Shown here one piece after another: positions 1-7,309 of a stretch of DNA of 19,603 bases. The DNA is from an uncultured Bacteroidota bacterium. Its GTDB lineage: Bacteria; Bacteroidota; Bacteroidia; Bacteroidales; P3. The first letter of the stretch is position 1, and every line of letters starts with the position of its first letter. The stretch is from NCBI GenBank assembly GCA_902766265.1, contig CACXCY010000022.1, forward strand, positions 1 through 19,603, in the 5' to 3' direction. The position numbers and the translations under genes are program-made. The notes beneath the pieces were generated by a model. That model saw only the letters and a program-made list of their open reading frames with translations, was not told the origin of the DNA and made no database searches.

Positions 1-33
1 CCCTGAACCATCCCCACGGCAACACGGGAAAAT

Positions 34-113
34 ATGAACATAGGTTCGTGAGCCGATGAACATATGTTCGTTGGCCAATGAACCTATGTTCCTTGCCCGA
101 TGAACCTATGTTC
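34..113. repeat. 22-bp tandem repeat of dyad elements (3.6 copies)
   Basis: Units begin at 34, 56, 78 and 100, each exactly 22 bp, the last one partial. Each unit opens with a 12-bp dyad related to GAACATATGTTC. The copy at 58-69 is a perfect palindrome. The copy at 36-47 (GAACATAGGTTC) is the reverse complement of the copies at 80-91 and 102-113 (GAACCTATGTTC). The remaining 10 bp of each unit vary more. The period is two helical turns, which would place all dyads on one face of the DNA. There are no unique spacers, so this is not a CRISPR. It lies 3' of the minus-strand gene ending at 458. The function is unknown. Confidence 0.9.
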
Positions 114-177
114 ATTTTTAACTTTTTTTACGATAAGTTCCGGAACACCGACAGCAACCTTGGTATTCGCCCCCCGA

Positions 178-342
178 ATGGCAGCAGTTTCGCAAGTGTT
201 TGGCAAGGGGTAGCCATACTGATGCCATACTGATGCCATACTGATGCCATAGTGTAGCCATACTTTAAAGTATGGCTACACTATGGCTACACTATGGGTA
301 GAGTATGGGTAGGGTATGCCTACCCCTTGCCAGTGCCTTGAC
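178..342. repeat. 11-bp phased tandem array containing a ~130-bp inverted repeat
   Basis: The stretch divides without any slip into 15 units of 11 bp, for example ATGCCATACTG at 222 and 233, TACACTATGGC at 277 and TAGAGTATGGG at 299. The array is also an inverted repeat centred between 266 and 267. Positions 246-287 form a 42-bp perfect palindrome with no loop. The outer arms 202-212 and 321-331 (GGCAAGGGGTA and its complement) pair about the same axis. DNA between these parts pairs in part, with mismatches recurring every 11 bp. No open reading frame of note is present. The function is unknown; a cruciform or long hairpin is possible. Confidence 0.93.
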
Positions 343-354
343 AAACCTATGGTG

Positions 355-388
355 AAAAAGGCACTACAGAGGCAGTGGCGTCAGCCAC
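355..388 (-). terminator. possible terminator for the minus-strand T9SS cargo gene
   Basis: Read on the minus strand, about 70 bp after the stop codon at 458, a small stem GTGGC/GCCAC (375-379 with 84-88 of the same line, i.e. 384-388) is followed by a second weak stem and a run of five T (complement of 355-359). The stems are short, so this is only a candidate. Confidence 0.3.
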
Positions 389-457
389 ATTCAGTGAATG
401 GTTGATGTCGTGTTCTTCCCGCAGCGGACACGGGGCAATGTTGAGTCTCGCGGAGGG

Positions 458-2491
458 CTATCGGCTGAATACATCCGACTGTTTCAGCAATTTGACCGTA
501 TGTTGATTGCCGTCGGCGGTGGTGAGCGTGAGGAGGTAGGAGGATTGAGGGCGTGCGGTGAGGTCGAGGGTGTATTGGCCAGGGCCGTCGGAGGTGAGGC
601 GCACCTCCTCGCGGCGTCCCATGAGATCGGTGAGGATAGCTGTTGCCGTGCCGTTGTGCTCTTTCAGTTGCCCGTCACCCACCTTGATATGCACCCGCTG
701 CCGGAAGGGGTTGGGGTACGTCACGAAATGATCAACATCCGCCAACAAGATACGCACATCGCCCGTGTCGGGAGGGTTCGTAGAGTCCCGCATCACGTAT
801 GGAGTCATAAAGGAGGTATCGACATATTTGGCAATGTATGCATAGCTGGCACCTACGGAATTGGTGGTTGTCGTTCCCCAACGTGCGGTGCTATTCAATG
901 TTCCCGACAAATACACAATACTATCCACAGCAAGAGGAGCATTGGCAGTGAACTGCGACTCAGAACATCCGCGACTGTTTATTGACAGCTCACGACCGTC
1001 GTTGCTCCACACCATAAAGGTGTGATCCATAGTGCCTGTGGCATGCACTATTGTGTCAGCAAAATCCACACCGCCATCTAAACTGGTCTCGGCAAACACC
1101 CTGTTTTTGTACGTTGACAATACCGGGTTACCTGTAAGGTTCCAGTCGGTACCACTGGCTTGTGCGGTCCATGAAGAAATCAAATTGAAATTGTCTTTGT
1201 CTGCACGAATCCAGAATCCTGTCTGGTTATTTATGGGTATGGTATCATGCTGGAAAATCATACCTGTTGTAGAAGGATCTCTGCTAGCCCACTTGGTATT
1301 TCCTGATATGTACAAAGAATTTGTAGTTTCATCCACATATGAATATAAAATTTTAATGCAAGGAGGAAAATTGCCTGTTGATTTTAGCTGTATCAATCCT
1401 GTTGGCTGCAAGTTAGAGTTGTATCTTAGCAACCATGTGGGTAATAAGTCCGTCTGGTTGTCAATAATGAGAGAGTCATTATTGGCAACTCTCGCTATCC
1501 TTGGACAATAACTATTGGCGTACATTGTAATATATGTGTTTCCTCGTGAATCAGTTTCCATGGTATTCAGAGGTACGAATACATTATTGCAGGATGAGTC
1601 AAACACATACACGGCGGCAAGTAAGCTGTCGAAATGGGGGGAGAATTTAAGTATCTGCTGGTTAAACCTGGAGGAACGTTGGCTGGGGTGATAGTAGAGG
1701 GTGTGTGTTCCGTCCACCACTATCTTCATGGCACTGATGGTGCCGTCCTGTATGCTCCATTCCTCCTGCAGGCCGTTCACTAAATAGTCGTATGCTTGTC
1801 GGACAACATAGATATTCCCATTACTGTCAATGTCGAATGTTTCTTTGGACAGTGGGTCACAACACATCGCGTCCAATCTTGTTGGTGGAGAAGACAACCT
1901 CGTGCGACGCGGAGTTAGGGTGTATCCTGCAGAGTCCAACCACCCGACTGCCAGGAAATGCTGCTCAATGACACTGCCGTCGTTTCGGAAAGTAATGAAA
2001 GCGGTGACATCGTTGTCAAAAATGCTGTCATGGGGCATGAGATAGTCATTGCTGGTGCTGGACAGTAAGGTGTCGAGGTAATAAAGGTCGTAGTTGATCT
2101 GAGGTAAAGTGACCATTGTTTGAACCATAAAGGCGGTGTCGCCTAACTGTCTGAGGGCATAGGCCCAGGAACCGTATCTGCTGTAGATAACCTTATGCCA
2201 CAACATGTTGCCCTGGGGGGAAATCTTGGCAATCACCGTCGCCGGACGATAGGGCGTGTAGGTAATGCTGTCGGGAAGAATCCGGACACCGAAGAGTTGG
2301 GCGCGCGGCGAGCACATTCCTAGGAAATAGAAATTGCCTTCCGAATCGGCACACGAGCCGATAATCCTGTTGGTGTTTGGGTTACTCTCCGGACCCGTGA
2401 ATGTGACCACCCAATCGAACCGCTGTCCCTGCGCGGCGAGGGTGAATGCGACACATAGTGTCAGCAAGAGAATTTTACGTAGTCTTCTCAT
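458..2491 (-). CDS. secreted beta-propeller-like protein with T9SS C-terminal sorting domain
   Basis: The 677-residue protein begins with a clear signal peptide (MRRLRKILLLTLCVAFTLAA, ending near AQGQ). The body contains spaced motifs of the form D-x-x-GN-x-Y-x-x (DSEGNFYFLG, DSNGNIYVVR, DSRGNTYITM and NSLYISGNT), typical of SBBP/NHL-like beta-propeller blades. The last ~86 residues, from YPNPF at about 592, form a type A T9SS sorting domain with the usual DLMGR and YLLTLTTADG strands. The end (KLLKQ) carries six further residues, SDVFSR, beyond the usual stop point. From this I infer export by Sec, passage through the T9SS and cell-surface attachment or release. Substrate and role are not recognisable. 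It is the only gene between two repeat-rich spacers and appears to be transcribed alone. Confidence 0.87.
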   Translation of the reverse strand: MRRLRKILLLTLCVAFTLAAQGQRFDWVVTFTGPESNPNTNRIIGSCADSEGNFYFLGMCSPRAQLFGVRILPDSITYTPYRPATVIAKISPQGNMLWHKVIYSRYGSWAYALRQLGDTAFMVQTMVTLPQINYDLYYLDTLLSSTSNDYLMPHDSIFDNDVTAFITFRNDGSVIEQHFLAVGWLDSAGYTLTPRRTRLSSPPTRLDAMCCDPLSKETFDIDSNGNIYVVRQAYDYLVNGLQEEWSIQDGTISAMKIVVDGTHTLYYHPSQRSSRFNQQILKFSPHFDSLLAAVYVFDSSCNNVFVPLNTMETDSRGNTYITMYANSYCPRIARVANNDSLIIDNQTDLLPTWLLRYNSNLQPTGLIQLKSTGNFPPCIKILYSYVDETTNSLYISGNTKWASRDPSTTGMIFQHDTIPINNQTGFWIRADKDNFNLISSWTAQASGTDWNLTGNPVLSTYKNRVFAETSLDGGVDFADTIVHATGTMDHTFMVWSNDGRELSINSRGCSESQFTANAPLAVDSIVYLSGTLNSTARWGTTTTNSVGASYAYIAKYVDTSFMTPYVMRDSTNPPDTGDVRILLADVDHFVTYPNPFRQRVHIKVGDGQLKEHNGTATAILTDLMGRREEVRLTSDGPGQYTLDLTARPQSSYLLTLTTADGNQHTVKLLKQSDVFSR

Positions 2492-2942
2492 AATTAGGTG
2501 ATTTTCTTGAATATTGTTGTTTACATGTTCGATTTCTTAAAGGACGATTTTGTGATGGACGGTTTGGTGAATATAATATATAGACGCAAAGAAGTGCCAT
2601 TTTGCTGCGTCGAAAAAGCAAAAAAATCAATTTTTTTGCAAAATAATTTATATCACATTGAAGTACAGTATGCTACAAAAATGTATTTAAACACGGATTT
2701 CAACGAACAATCCCAAAATTTCCCCTCGCCAACTCGCAATTCCCGAACAATTACATAAAAATTCATGTGGATATAGAACACGAATGGCTGTGGATTATCC
2801 ATCAATTGTAGGCAAAAAAAATTTTGTTGTGGCATACTATGGGCAAAAATACGCCGTTGACACAGTATGTTTTGGATGTTCTGTCTTAATGCCGTGAACG
2901 GGCGCGTGGTGCGCACGCTTTCTTCGAAAATTTTTCGTCTCT
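2492..2942. other. AT-rich non-coding spacer upstream of the T9SS cargo gene
   Basis: No convincing gene is present; short open frames on both strands lack any recognisable domain or start context. The stretch is markedly more AT-rich than the genes around it. Positions 2618-2639 form an A/T-tract palindrome (10-bp arms GCAAAAAAAT and its complement, loop CA), which is likely to be bent DNA. GACGCA (2583-2588) and TGCGTC (2606-2611) could pair. On the minus strand CTTCTTTG (complement of 2587-2594) resembles a poor Bacteroidota -7 box and could serve the gene starting at 2491. TATTTTTG (complement of 2844-2851) fits the consensus better but is 350 bp away. Confidence 0.5.
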
Positions 2943-3074
2943 AATTCTAGAGTAATTCTAGCCAAATTCTAGCCAAATTCTAGCCAAACTCTAGGGGTAC
3001 TAGCAGGTAACTAGTATTTTGCCAGTATCTTGCCAGTAGGTAACTGGTAGGTGACAATTGGGTGGCTATTAGGT
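2943..3074. repeat. 11-bp phased tandem array
   Basis: Twelve consecutive units of exactly 11 bp can be read from 2943. AATTCTAGCCA occurs three times in succession (2954, 2965, 2976). Drifting versions follow: AACTCTAGGGG, AACTAGTATTT, TGCCAGTATCT, TGCCAGTAGGT, AACTGGTAGGT and GGCTATTAGGT. Neighbouring units are most alike, the ends are quite different, and the register is never lost. The array lies just beyond the terminator of the ompH operon and about 450 bp upstream of the T9SS cargo gene at 2491. The function is unknown. Confidence 0.9.
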
Positions 3075-3100
3075 GACGCGGAGCCGGCTGGAATCTAATA

Positions 3101-3141
3101 AAAACTGCCCTGTGGCGGTGTCTTTGGCGGCCACAGGGCAG
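3101..3141 (-). terminator. rho-independent terminator of the bamA-ompH operon
   Basis: A perfect 12-bp stem (3105-3116 with 3130-3141; CTGCCCTGTGGC) encloses a 13-nt loop. On the minus strand it is followed directly by TTTTATTAG. It lies 39 bp after the stop codon of the last ompH gene, so it closes the minus-strand envelope operon. Confidence 0.9.
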
Positions 3142-3180
3142 GGGGATTGCGGCAAGGGCTGTGGTGAGCCCTTGGAAGGA

Positions 3181-3693
3181 TTAGTTCAGTCCGAGTTTCT
3201 TCTTGACGAGGGGCATCAGGTCGTCGCTGTCGGGTTGGTAGAGCAGGGCGCCTGTGCCGGAATCGAAGACGTAGGAGTAGCCGTTCTCCTTGGCCACGTC
3301 GTTGATGGCTTGCTTGGCACGGTCGACGATGGGCTTAAGAAGTTCGGTCTGACGTTCTTGCAGCTTCTTCTGTGCTGTCTGCTGGAACTCCTCGATGCGG
3401 GCGCTCAAATCCTGGATCTGCTTCTGCTGCGACTCCTTGATGAGGTCGGACCAGCCGGCTTGCTTCTCCTGATATTCGTTGTATTTCTTCTCCAGTTCCC
3501 CTTGCATGGCTTTCAGCTGGTCTTCCAGCTCGGTCATCTCTTTCTGCAACACGGCTTGGGCGGAGTCCTTGCCGGGCATTATCTGCATGAGGTCGTTGGA
3601 GTTGATGTGTCCCAGTTTGAGGGTCTTCTGTGCGAAAGCGTTGCCGCCCAAGGCAATCAGGGCGGTCATCAATACGATTAAATGCTTTTTCAT
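3181..3693 (-). CDS. OmpH/Skp-family periplasmic chaperone (distal copy)
   Basis: The 170-residue protein has a signal peptide (MKKHLIVLMTALIALGGNAFA, cleaved before QK). A short beta strand (LGHINSNDLMQIMPG) opens the OmpH domain. A long charged coiled coil follows, roughly residues 45-125, rich in E, Q and K. The closing segment AKENGYSYVFDSGTGALLYQ is the usual end of the OmpH fold. Skp-type proteins form trimers that hold unfolded outer-membrane proteins in the periplasm and hand them to BamA, which is encoded two genes upstream. It follows the first ompH gene by 63 bp and is the last gene before the terminator. The length is normal. It appears to be a diverged tandem duplicate of its neighbour. 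Confidence 0.92.
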   Translation of the reverse strand: MKKHLIVLMTALIALGGNAFAQKTLKLGHINSNDLMQIMPGKDSAQAVLQKEMTELEDQLKAMQGELEKKYNEYQEKQAGWSDLIKESQQKQIQDLSARIEEFQQTAQKKLQERQTELLKPIVDRAKQAINDVAKENGYSYVFDSGTGALLYQPDSDDLMPLVKKKLGLN

Positions 3694-3756
3694 GTTGAAG
3701 GTTTGCTTATTTGTTTGTTTTGTTAATTTACGTTGTGGGGTCTCCCTGCGGCGTGG

Positions 3757-4344
3757 TTAGAAGGCCTTGTTCAGTTCGGGGTTGGCCGGTTTCTTCTTGC
3801 CCGAGGGGTCGGTGGTGGTGTCGTTGCTGTTGGCTTTGTAGCCCATGAGTTCCAGCACTTGGTCGCTGATGTCGTATTTGGCGCTGGCGAAGAGCACGGT
3901 GGCGGAGGCGGATTTGTCGAACACAAAGGCATAGCCCTTCTCGTTGGCTACGCGCTCGATGGTGCTGTAGACGCGCTCCTGCAGCGGTTTGAGCATCTCT
4001 TCGCGTTTCTTGTCGAGGTCGCCGCCGTTGCCGAAGCGTTTGCGCTGCAGCTCTTTGGCGTCTTTCTCTTTGTTGACTATCTCGTCTTCGCGCTTGCGTT
4101 TCAGGTTGTCGGGCAGCAGGTAGGCCTCCTGCTGGTAGGTCTTGTACATCTTGTCGATTTCGACGAATTTGGCTTCCAGCTCTTTCTGCCATTCGGTGGC
4201 CTGTTTGTCGAGCTGGCTCTGCATCTGCGTGTATTCGGGGATGTTGTTGAAGATGTATTCTGTGTTGACGCAGGCATATTTCTGTGCGTGCGCTCCCAGC
4301 GTCAGGGCGGAGAGGAGGATGGATAATGCGATGATTTTTTTCAT
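3757..4344 (-). CDS. OmpH/Skp-family periplasmic chaperone (proximal copy)
   Basis: The 195-residue protein has a signal peptide (MKKIIALSILLSALTLGAHA before QK), an N-terminal strand YACVNTEYIFNNIPEY, a long charged helical region (about residues 45-135) and the family ending ANEKGYAFVFDKSASATVLFAS. A tail of about 35 residues rich in N, T, K and P (NSNDTTTDPSGKKKPANPEL) extends beyond the fold and is absent from the second copy. The gene begins 27 bp after bamA, so the two are very probably cotranscribed. Role: periplasmic holding chaperone for outer-membrane protein precursors. The two copies share the fold but little close identity, which suggests different clients or mixed trimers; that is inference. 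Confidence 0.92.
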   Translation of the reverse strand: MKKIIALSILLSALTLGAHAQKYACVNTEYIFNNIPEYTQMQSQLDKQATEWQKELEAKFVEIDKMYKTYQQEAYLLPDNLKRKREDEIVNKEKDAKELQRKRFGNGGDLDKKREEMLKPLQERVYSTIERVANEKGYAFVFDKSASATVLFASAKYDISDQVLELMGYKANSNDTTTDPSGKKKPANPELNKAF

Positions 4345-4371
4345 ATTGAGGATGTGTTATCTGTTTTTTTT

Positions 4372-6921
4372 CTAATCGATGGATTGTCCGATGCTGAAGT
4401 GGAACTGGCTGCCGCCGTTGTTGCCGTCGAAGCCGTAGCCCCAGTCGATGCCGATGAGTCCGAACATGGGCATGAAGAGGCGCACGCCGAGGCCGGCGGA
4501 GTTGTACATGCGGAACGGCTGGAACTCTTTGATGCTGCTCCACGAGTTGCCGCCTTCCATGAATCCGAGCACCCAGATGGTGGCCGAGGCGCTCTCGATG
4601 ATGGGTTGGTGCAGCTCCATGGTGAAGCGGTCGAACACTGCGGCGCCGCCGTCGGGGTTGAGCGAGTTGTTCTGGTAGCCGCGCAGCGGTATCACTTCGC
4701 GGCCGTCGAGCACCCACGTGGAGAGGCCGTCGCCGCCCAGGTAGTAGCGTCCGAAGGGGGCGAGTCCTATGTCGTCGTTGAAGTAGCCCATGTAGCCGAA
4801 GCGGAAGCGGGCGTTGAGCACCACATCGCCCACCAGGTTGAGCATCCACGAGCCGCGCAGGTTGATTTTATAGTACTCCAGCCATTTGTATTTCTCTTCG
4901 TTGGTGGCGCTGCTGTAGTCCTTGCCGTTGAGCAGCGAGTAGGGTGGGGTGACGTAGCCGGAGATGGAGAATTCCGAGCCGCTGCGGGTGTAGATGGGCG
5001 AGTCGTAGGAGTTGCGCCCTATGGTCAGCCCGTAGGAGATGTCGTTGGAGGTACCGTTGGTGAACAGGTTGTTGAGCAGCGAGTAGTTGTTGAGTATGTA
5101 GTGTTTGTAGGTGATGCCGTGGGAGAGGGTGAAGTAGTCGTCGGGCCATTTGAGGCGTTTGCCCAGCGACACGCCGGCGCCGAGTATCATCATGCTGTAG
5201 TATTTGGCGTCGTCTTTGTCGTAGAGGTAGCCGTTGCTGTAGAAGTTGTCGTAGAGCGACACGCTGAGCGACTGCGGGCGGCGTCCGCCGAGCCAGGGTT
5301 CGGTGAAGGAGATGTTGCCGGCGTAGTAGTAGGTGCCGTTGGTGGTGAAGTTGAGGCCGAGTTTCTGTCCGTCGCCGGCGGGCAGCGGGTTCCAGGCCTT
5401 TTTGTTGAAGATGTTGCGCGCCGAGAAGTTGTTGAGTTGGATGCCCACCTGCCCGATAATCATGCCGCTGCCGTAGCCGCCCTGCAGCTGCAGTTGGCTG
5501 GTGGAGTTCTCTTCCACTTTGTAGAGTATGTCGACGGTGCCGTCTTCGGGGTTGGGTTTCGGCTCGGGGATGAGGGTCTCTTCCTTGAAGTAGTTGAGCG
5601 TGACCAGTTCGCGGCGGCTGCGTATCACGGCGTCGCGGCTGAAGAGGTCGCCGGGGCGGGTGTGCAGTTCGCGCATGATGATTCTGTCGTTGGTCACGGT
5701 GTTGCCTTCCACCATGACGTTACGTATGCGGGCTTGCTTGCCCTCGACGATGCGTATCTCGATGTCGATGGAGTCGTTCTCCACGGCTGTCTCCACGGGT
5801 GTGGCGCGGAAGAAGAGGTAGCCGTTGTCCATATAGAGCGACGTGATGTCGGTGCCGCTGGGGTTGTAGGTGAGGTTGGTTTCGAGGGTGGTCTTGTTGT
5901 AGGGGTCGCCTTTGTTGATGCGCAGGTGGCGTGCGAGGAGTTCGGAGGGGTAGACGGTGTTGCCTGCGAAGGCGATGTCGCGGAAGTAGAATTTCTCGCC
6001 TTCATGGACTTTTATCTTCACCTTCATGCGGTCTTGCTTGGTCTTCTTGCCGAGTTGTTCGGGTGCGACCATGTAGTTGGTGTCGCTGATGATGCGTGCG
6101 TCGCGGTAGCCGAGTTCGTTGTAGAGGGTGATGATGTTGTCGAGGTCTTCCTGGAAGTCGGCGTCGCGGTATTTGGAGCGTTTCCAGAATCCGCTTGTCC
6201 AGAAGAAGAGTTTCTTGGCGTAGTGCACGTCGTGGGTCTTCTTCATCTTGCGCAGTATCTTGTTGGTGGGCACCTGTGTGTTGCCTTCCAGGATGAGGGA
6301 GTCTATCTTCACGCGTTTGCCTCGGTGCACGTTGTAGGTGACCACCACTTGGTTGTCCTTGCCGTCTGTGGTGTCGGGGGTTGTGGTGGTGTTGACTTCC
6401 ACGTTGGAGAATCCTTTTTCGAGGTAGTAACTGCGGATGATGTTGGTGGTGGTCTGCAGCATGTTCTCGGTCACTACGTCACCGGTGGCGATGTTCATGT
6501 CGTCGCGCAGTTTCTTGGCGTCGTCGCCTTTCACGCCTTTGATGGCAAACTTGAGCAGTTTGGGTCGTTCGCGCAGCACTATCTTGAGAAACACCTTGTC
6601 GCCCTGGATGCGTGTGACCACTATCTTCACGTCTTCGAACAGCCCTTGTTTCCACAGGTTGTCGATGGCGGTCGAGATTTTGTCGCCGGGTATGGCTACT
6701 TTGTCGCCCACCTGCAGTCCTGCCACCATGAGCACCATGCGGTGGTCGAGGCGGTCGGCGTTCTCGATGGTGATGCCGCCTATCTCGTATTGCTTGGGGG
6801 TGAGGTAGTCTATATCGTATTGCTGCTCGCCGCCGATGACCACCTGGCCTTGTGCGCCGACTGTGGCACAGACCATTGCGATGGCCGACAGGAGCAGTAG
6901 TATGCGTTTTTGGTGTTTCAT
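4372..6921 (-). CDS. bamA: outer-membrane protein assembly factor BamA
   Basis: The 849-residue protein starts with a signal peptide (MKHQKRILLLLSAIAMVCATVGAQG). Five POTRA domains follow, roughly 44-125, 126-210, 211-310, 311-405 and 406-490, recognisable by repeated strands such as RVKIDSLILEGNTQVP, FRDIAFAGNTVYP and IRNVMVEGNTV. The remaining ~360 residues are the 16-stranded Omp85 barrel, with the loop-6 motif RGY at 747-749. BamA folds and inserts outer-membrane barrels. Family members in this phylum are often longer than the E. coli protein, as here. The final residues are FHFSIGQSID, so the protein does not end in the aromatic residue usual for the last barrel strand. The gene sits between uppS and the two Skp genes, an order known in Bacteroidales. 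Confidence 0.97.
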   Translation of the reverse strand: MKHQKRILLLLSAIAMVCATVGAQGQVVIGGEQQYDIDYLTPKQYEIGGITIENADRLDHRMVLMVAGLQVGDKVAIPGDKISTAIDNLWKQGLFEDVKIVVTRIQGDKVFLKIVLRERPKLLKFAIKGVKGDDAKKLRDDMNIATGDVVTENMLQTTTNIIRSYYLEKGFSNVEVNTTTTPDTTDGKDNQVVVTYNVHRGKRVKIDSLILEGNTQVPTNKILRKMKKTHDVHYAKKLFFWTSGFWKRSKYRDADFQEDLDNIITLYNELGYRDARIISDTNYMVAPEQLGKKTKQDRMKVKIKVHEGEKFYFRDIAFAGNTVYPSELLARHLRINKGDPYNKTTLETNLTYNPSGTDITSLYMDNGYLFFRATPVETAVENDSIDIEIRIVEGKQARIRNVMVEGNTVTNDRIIMRELHTRPGDLFSRDAVIRSRRELVTLNYFKEETLIPEPKPNPEDGTVDILYKVEENSTSQLQLQGGYGSGMIIGQVGIQLNNFSARNIFNKKAWNPLPAGDGQKLGLNFTTNGTYYYAGNISFTEPWLGGRRPQSLSVSLYDNFYSNGYLYDKDDAKYYSMMILGAGVSLGKRLKWPDDYFTLSHGITYKHYILNNYSLLNNLFTNGTSNDISYGLTIGRNSYDSPIYTRSGSEFSISGYVTPPYSLLNGKDYSSATNEEKYKWLEYYKINLRGSWMLNLVGDVVLNARFRFGYMGYFNDDIGLAPFGRYYLGGDGLSTWVLDGREVIPLRGYQNNSLNPDGGAAVFDRFTMELHQPIIESASATIWVLGFMEGGNSWSSIKEFQPFRMYNSAGLGVRLFMPMFGLIGIDWGYGFDGNNGGSQFHFSIGQSID

Positions 6922-7023
6922 TATCGCGATTCGATTAGTCAGATAACTCGTTTTCTTGAAAAATATTGCTTTTGTCCGTTGGCGGAATTAAATCAGTTCG
7001 TGTTTCGGGTGGGTTGCTTTACG

Positions 7024-7309
7024 GGTTGTTCGGGTCTTTTGTCGCTTTTCTTTGGGTTTTCTTTCGTTCTGCCTTGGGTTTTCTTTGGCTTCTCCTTGTG
7101 TCTTCCTTGTATCTTCCTTGTGTCTTCCTTGTATCTTCTTTGGGTCTTCTCTTGGGGTTCTCTTGGGTTTGTTTGGGTTTGGGTGGTCCATGGGGTCGCC
7201 TATGGGTTGCCGAGGGTTCGCCTCTGAGCTGCCTATGATTTCACCTCTGGGTTGCCTCTGAGTCGCCTCTGAGTTGCCTCTGGGTTTCTCTGGGTTTTCT
7301 CTGAGTTTT
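7024..7309. repeat. 11-bp phased tandem array between uppS and bamA (26 units)
   Basis: From 7024 to 7309 the sequence divides into 26 units of exactly 11 bp with no register slip. The left part is pyrimidine-rich (TCTTCCTTGTA at 7101 and 7123, TCTTCCTTGTG at 7112). The right part is CCTCTGAGTTG/CCTCTGGGTTT-like (7244-7309). Intermediate units link the two. The array ends exactly at the base before the uppS stop codon (7310-7312), and the next 11 bases still resemble a unit. Open frames inside it are products of the repeat. It splits an otherwise compact operon. The rest of the spacer, 6922-7023, shows nothing I can name. Confidence 0.93.

Noticed and set aside
34..113. CRISPR array
   Set aside because: The 22-bp units abut directly with no unique spacers of normal length, and no cas operon is present. 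The Cas4-like protein at 15388 is not evidence of CRISPR by itself.
2498..2916. Two small frames (86 and 87 codons, opposite strands) in the AT-rich spacer
   Set aside because: They overlap each other on opposite strands, lack recognisable domains or signal peptides, and lie in AT-rich DNA unlike the genes.
3728..4849. 373-codon minus-strand frame across the ompH and bamA region
   Set aside because: It overlaps two well-supported genes in another frame and its translation is Arg/Gln/His-rich with no recognisable motif.
4354..6900. Long open frame (848 codons) on the plus strand opposite bamA
   Set aside because: It is the antisense shadow of bamA. Its translation is monotonous in V, A, E, H and G with no domain, and the minus strand has a complete BamA with signal peptide, POTRA domains and barrel.
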